NCBI GenBank assembly: GCA_044326505.1
Contig: JBIRBF010000030.1
Coordinates: 1-19,261 of the forward strand
Reading direction: 5' to 3'
DNA: 19,261 nucleotides
Origin: JACJWR01 sp044326505
GTDB lineage: Bacteria > Actinomycetota > Actinomycetes > S36-B12 > UBA10799
A program made the position numbers and the translations under genes. This document shows, piece after piece, positions 16,628-19,261 of this stretch. Within the stretch, counting starts at the first letter, position 1, and each line of letters opens with the position of its first letter. The notes under the pieces were generated by a model that saw nothing but the letters and a program-made list of their open reading frames with translations, did no database searches and was not told where the DNA came from.

Positions 16628-18580
16628 ATGTCCCGCCGCTCGCGCGTTTTCGCGTCGATCGTCGCAGTATCCGTGTCTAGCGTTGCACTTACGGCCGGCC
16701 CGACCGGTGGTGCTCTCGCCGTCGCGCCACCAGTTGCGGACGGTGACATCGCCAGCCAGGTCGCCGCAGCGGGCGCGGATTTGGATGCGCTTTCCCAGCA
16801 GGTCCTCACGGCCCAGAACTCCCTGCAGCAGGCCGAGACCGCCCTTCCCAGGGCGCAGTCGGCCGCTAACCAGGCACAGCAGACCCTGCTGGCCGCACAG
16901 GCAGCCGCCACATCGGCCGCCCAGTCGCTGGCGCTCGCGAAGTCGCAGGTGTCGGAGACCAAAGCCCGGATCGGTGAGCACCAGGCCAAGGTGGACTCGC
17001 TGAAGACCGCGATGGACGAGTTCGCCCGAAGCATCTACAAGCAGGGTGCGGTGGATGTGGCTGAGATCGAGATGCTGCTCGGCATCCAGGACCCGGCAGA
17101 GTTGACCGAGAAGCTCGAGGCGGTCCAGACGGTGTCGCGTGGCAAGAACCGCGAGGTCGTCGACTACTTGGCCGCCAAGGCTCAGTTGGACCAGGCGCTT
17201 ACCTCGCTAACCCAGCAGGAAGCCGATGCCCAGGCGCGCCAGCAGGAGGCTGACTCCACCGCTGCCGCTGCCAATGAGGCCGCCAGCAACGCGCAGTCCG
17301 CGGCGGCCGAGGTGCAGTCGCTCATCGGCCAGCGCTCGCAGGCCGTGAGCGTCATCGAGGGCCAGCGCTCGGCGGTGAAGGCCGAGTACGACCAGCTGGC
17401 GCAGGAGCAGCAGCGCATCGAGGCGGAGTTGGTAGCGCGCGAGCAGGAACGGCAGCGGCAGCTGGCCGAGCAGGCGCGCGTGGCCGCGGAGCAGCAGGCC
17501 GCGCAGCAGGCTGCAGCCGCCGCGGCGCTGAAGGCCCAGCAGGACGCGGCAGCTGCGGCTGCTGCAGCGCAGGCGCAGGCCGAGGCCCAGGCCGAGCAGG
17601 CTCGGCAGAAGGCCGCCGAGCAGGCGGCTCAAGCGCAGGCGCAGGCGGCTCAGGCCGCTCAGGCCGCACAGGCCGCTCAGGCCGCCCAGGCAGCACAGGC
17701 CGCCCAGCAGGCGGCGGCGGAGCAAGCCGCAGCCCAGCAGGCCGTCGTGGCCCAACAGGCGGCCGAGCAGCAGGCCGCCGCGCAGGCGCAGGCCAGCGCC
17801 GCCCAGGCCGCCGCAAACCAGGCGGCTCGTGAGGCAGAGGCCAGAGCCCAGGCTGAGGCGCAGCGCCAACAGGGTGAGGCCGCCGCAGCTGCCGAGCGCG
17901 CGTCCCGCGACGCGCAAGCCGCATACGTCAAGGCGGTCACCGACGCCATGGTGGCCAAGGCGCAGGCCGACCAAGAGGCTGCCCAGGCGCAGGCTCAGGC
18001 CGAGCAGCAGGCCGCTCAGGCCGCCGCGCTTCGAGCGCTCGCCGATGCTCAGGCTGCCGCAGAGCAGGCGCAGAATGCGGCAGTACCGAGCAACAACAAC
18101 GCAGGTAGTAGCAGTTCTGCAGGTGCCGGGAACAGCAATTCCGGCGGTGACTCGGCGGGGGCGTCCGGAACATGGGTTTGGCCGCTCAGCGGCGGCACCA
18201 ACACCAGCCCGCCCGGGCCTCGGCAGTCGCCCACCTATGGCTACTGGGCCTGCCACAAGGGCGAGGACATAGCCGCTCCCACGGGCACGCCGATCATGGC
18301 CACGCACTCCGGCACCGTGTCGTCGGCCGGCTGGAACAGCGGCGGCTACGGCAACCTCACCATGGTCGACCACGGCGACGGCACCTCGAGCCTGTACGCC
18401 CACCAGTCCTCGATCACCGTGTCGTCGGGGCAGTTCGTGTCCGCCGGCCAGGTGATCGGCTACGTGGGTAGCACCGGCGACAGCACCGGCCCGCACCTGC
18501 ATTTCGAGATTCACGTGGGCGGCCAGGCCTATATGCCGCAAGGCTGGTTCGGCGGGTCCTACGGCCCGGTTCCGTGCTGA
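16628..18580 (+). CDS. Secreted coiled-coil M23 (LytM) peptidase, likely FtsEX-controlled cell-wall hydrolase
   Basis: The protein has 650 residues. A signal peptide (basic start, hydrophobic ~8-24, cleavage near ALA-VAPP at ~31) sends it outside the membrane. A coiled coil at about 40-260 resembles the N-terminal half of PcsB/EnvC-type FtsX partners. An extremely Ala/Gln-rich helix follows at about 275-482, including seven QAA repeats. After a Ser/Gly/Asn linker, the M23 domain covers about 516-650. Zinc ligands H543 and D547 (HKGED) and H625 are present, as are catalytic H592 (YAH) and H623 (HLH). The metallopeptidase thus looks active, unlike EnvC, which is degenerate. M23 enzymes cut peptidoglycan cross-bridges or stems. 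The position directly after ftsEX suggests FtsX gates it. C542 and C650 could form a disulfide. The exact bond cleaved is unknown. Confidence 0.9.
   Translation: MSRRSRVFASIVAVSVSSVALTAGPTGGALAVAPPVADGDIASQVAAAGADLDALSQQVLTAQNSLQQAETALPRAQSAANQAQQTLLAAQAAATSAAQSLALAKSQVSETKARIGEHQAKVDSLKTAMDEFARSIYKQGAVDVAEIEMLLGIQDPAELTEKLEAVQTVSRGKNREVVDYLAAKAQLDQALTSLTQQEADAQARQQEADSTAAAANEAASNAQSAAAEVQSLIGQRSQAVSVIEGQRSAVKAEYDQLAQEQQRIEAELVAREQERQRQLAEQARVAAEQQAAQQAAAAAALKAQQDAAAAAAAAQAQAEAQAEQARQKAAEQAAQAQAQAAQAAQAAQAAQAAQAAQAAQQAAAEQAAAQQAVVAQQAAEQQAAAQAQASAAQAAANQAAREAEARAQAEAQRQQGEAAAAAERASRDAQAAYVKAVTDAMVAKAQADQEAAQAQAQAEQQAAQAAALRALADAQAAAEQAQNAAVPSNNNAGSSSSAGAGNSNSGGDSAGASGTWVWPLSGGTNTSPPGPRQSPTYGYWACHKGEDIAAPTGTPIMATHSGTVSSAGWNSGGYGNLTMVDHGDGTSSLYAHQSSITVSSGQFVSAGQVIGYVGSTGDSTGPHLHFEIHVGGQAYMPQGWFGGSYGPVPC
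17642..17704 (+). repeat. Seven tandem 9-bp repeats (CAG GCN GCN) encoding QAA
   Basis: Seven consecutive copies of a 9-bp unit, differing only in third codon positions, encode (Gln-Ala-Ala)7 at residues 339-359 of the M23 peptidase. They lie inside a much longer Ala/Gln-rich helix. Such repeats can gain or lose copies by slippage without breaking the frame. Confidence 0.9.
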
Positions 18581-18592
18581 CGGCGCCCGTGT

Positions 18593-18615
18593 GGCGACGT
18601 CGCCTGCCCTAGGCT
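18593..18615 (+). promoter_or_regulatory. smpB promoter: leaderless -10 and a perfect palindrome
   Basis: TAGGCT (18610-18615) ends 7 nt before the GTG of smpB and fits TANNNT. The perfect 12-bp palindrome GGCGACGTCGCC (18593-18604) sits 5 bp upstream of it, where a regulator could contact RNA polymerase. No good -35 was found in the 42-bp gap. Confidence 0.4.
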
Positions 18616-18622
18616 GAGGGGC

Positions 18623-19099
18623 GTGCCACGGGAGACAGGTCGCAAGCTGATCGCGCAGAACCGCAAGGCGCGTCATGACTACGAGGTCCTGGACACCTAC
18701 GAGTGCGGCATGGTCCTGCTGGGCACGGAGGTCAAGTCGCTGCGCGCGGGTCGGGCGAACCTGACCGACGGCTATGCCACCGTCGACGATGGCGAAGTGT
18801 GGTTGCGCGGCGTGCACATCCCGGAGTACGACCTAGGGACGTGGACCAACCACGAGCCCAGGCGGGCCCGCAAGCTGTTGCTGCACCGTGCTGAGATCTC
18901 GCGGCTGATCGGCAAGACGCGGGAGTCCGGGCTCACGCTCGTGCCGTTGTCGATGTACTTCAAAGATGGCCGCGCGAAGGTCGAGATCGCCCTGGCGCGC
19001 GGGCGCCGAAGCCACGACAAGCGCCACGCAATCGCCGAACGGGAGGCCACCCGTGAGGCTCAGCGAGCAGTCGGTCGGCGGCGCAAGGGCCTCGACTAG
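18623..19099 (+). CDS. smpB: SsrA-binding protein SmpB
   Basis: The 158-residue protein has a complete SmpB core. KLIAQNRKARHDYEVLDTYE opens the beta-barrel. GTEVKSLRAGRANL is the family hallmark, and the barrel ends near KVEIALARG. A basic tail (HDKRHAIAEREATREAQRAVGRR) folds into the mRNA channel of the ribosome. SmpB brings tmRNA to ribosomes stalled on broken mRNAs. The tmRNA gene itself was not found in the remaining 162 bp and probably lies beyond the window. The GTG start is supported by the TAGGCT element 7 nt upstream and by the family's usual N-terminus. Confidence 0.96.
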   Translation: MPRETGRKLIAQNRKARHDYEVLDTYECGMVLLGTEVKSLRAGRANLTDGYATVDDGEVWLRGVHIPEYDLGTWTNHEPRRARKLLLHRAEISRLIGKTRESGLTLVPLSMYFKDGRAKVEIALARGRRSHDKRHAIAEREATREAQRAVGRRRKGLD

Positions 19100-19130
19100 G
19101 CGCCAGCCCCGAGTAACCGAGGAGGCCCCG

Positions 19131-19261
19131 GCCCCCCCCCGGGGGGGCGGGGGGGACCGGTGTGTGCGGGGGGGGGGCCGCTAGGGGCCGCGGGGGCGCC
19201 GGCCGCGGGGGGAGGGGGGCCCAAGGGGGGGGGCGCGCGAGGAGGGGTGGTGGGGGGGGTG
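19131..19261. other. G/C homopolymer tract, probable sequencing or assembly artefact at a contig end
   Basis: From 19131 the sequence turns into C9 followed by repeated runs of seven to ten G with almost no A or T. It has no codon structure and differs abruptly from the coding sequence that ends at 19099. Strand-biased G runs at a contig edge are typical of low-quality read ends. No gene, tmRNA or terminator should be inferred here. Confidence 0.75.

Noticed and set aside
17642..17704. CRISPR or non-coding tandem repeat
   Set aside because: The 9-bp units are contiguous, vary only at third codon positions and keep the reading frame. They are coding repeats with no spacers.
17207..18817. 536-codon minus-strand frame with a Leu/Gly-rich repetitive middle
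   Set aside because: It is the complement of the Ala/Gln repeat region of the M23 peptidase, which explains the apparent repeats. It also runs into smpB.
19100..19261. tmRNA (ssrA) gene after smpB
   Set aside because: No tRNA-Ala-like ends or tag-peptide frame are visible, and most of the stretch is homopolymer.

Overview
The window reads as a piece of a high-GC actinobacterial (Actinomycetia) chromosome. The support is the GC-rich codon use, the order prfB - ftsE - ftsX - M23 peptidase - smpB, an Rv3235-family (DUF6459) protein, a DUF2505 protein, a WS/DGAT acyltransferase, and the very large NAD-dependent glutamate dehydrogenase. Many genes appear to be leaderless. No integrase, transposase, tRNA, rRNA or CRISPR array was seen. 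The last ~130 bases are G/C homopolymers that look like a low-quality contig end rather than genome sequence.

Region by region: 1-75 is the 3' end of an upstream gene, possibly GatB/YqeY. 103-2315 is a two-gene operon of an ABC/OLD-type AAA ATPase and a DUF4435 TOPRIM protein. This is the architecture of the PARIS (AriA/AriB) anti-phage system and is the most interesting content of the window. The pair sits among ordinary chromosomal genes and runs head-on into the Rv3235-family gene (2328-2723, minus). A 210-bp divergent intergenic region with hairpins and two DnaA-box-like 9-mers follows. Then come a HAD-family protein with an unusual motif I (2934-3593), a WS/DGAT acyltransferase (3700-5127) and a patatin-like lipase (5279-6268), which may make and break neutral lipid.

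Next is nitrogen and carbon metabolism. PruA (6348-7976) makes glutamate from the proline breakdown intermediate, and the 1626-residue NAD-glutamate dehydrogenase (8815-13695) turns glutamate into 2-oxoglutarate. A DUF2505 gene lies between them on the minus strand. The space between the convergent pruA and DUF2505 genes is almost entirely one large imperfect inverted repeat that includes both stop codons. I found no standard explanation for it.

The last third is core cell biology: release factor 2 (13746-14849), the FtsEX divisome complex (14922-16582), a secreted coiled-coil M23 peptidase that is its likely effector (16628-18580), and SmpB for tmRNA rescue (18623-19099).

A recurring theme is a TANNNT or CANNNT hexamer exactly 6-7 nt upstream of the start codon in seven genes, the signature of leaderless transcription. 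The other genes with their own initiation signal (Rv3235-like, WS/DGAT, patatin, DUF2505, M23) have clear Shine-Dalgarno sequences instead.
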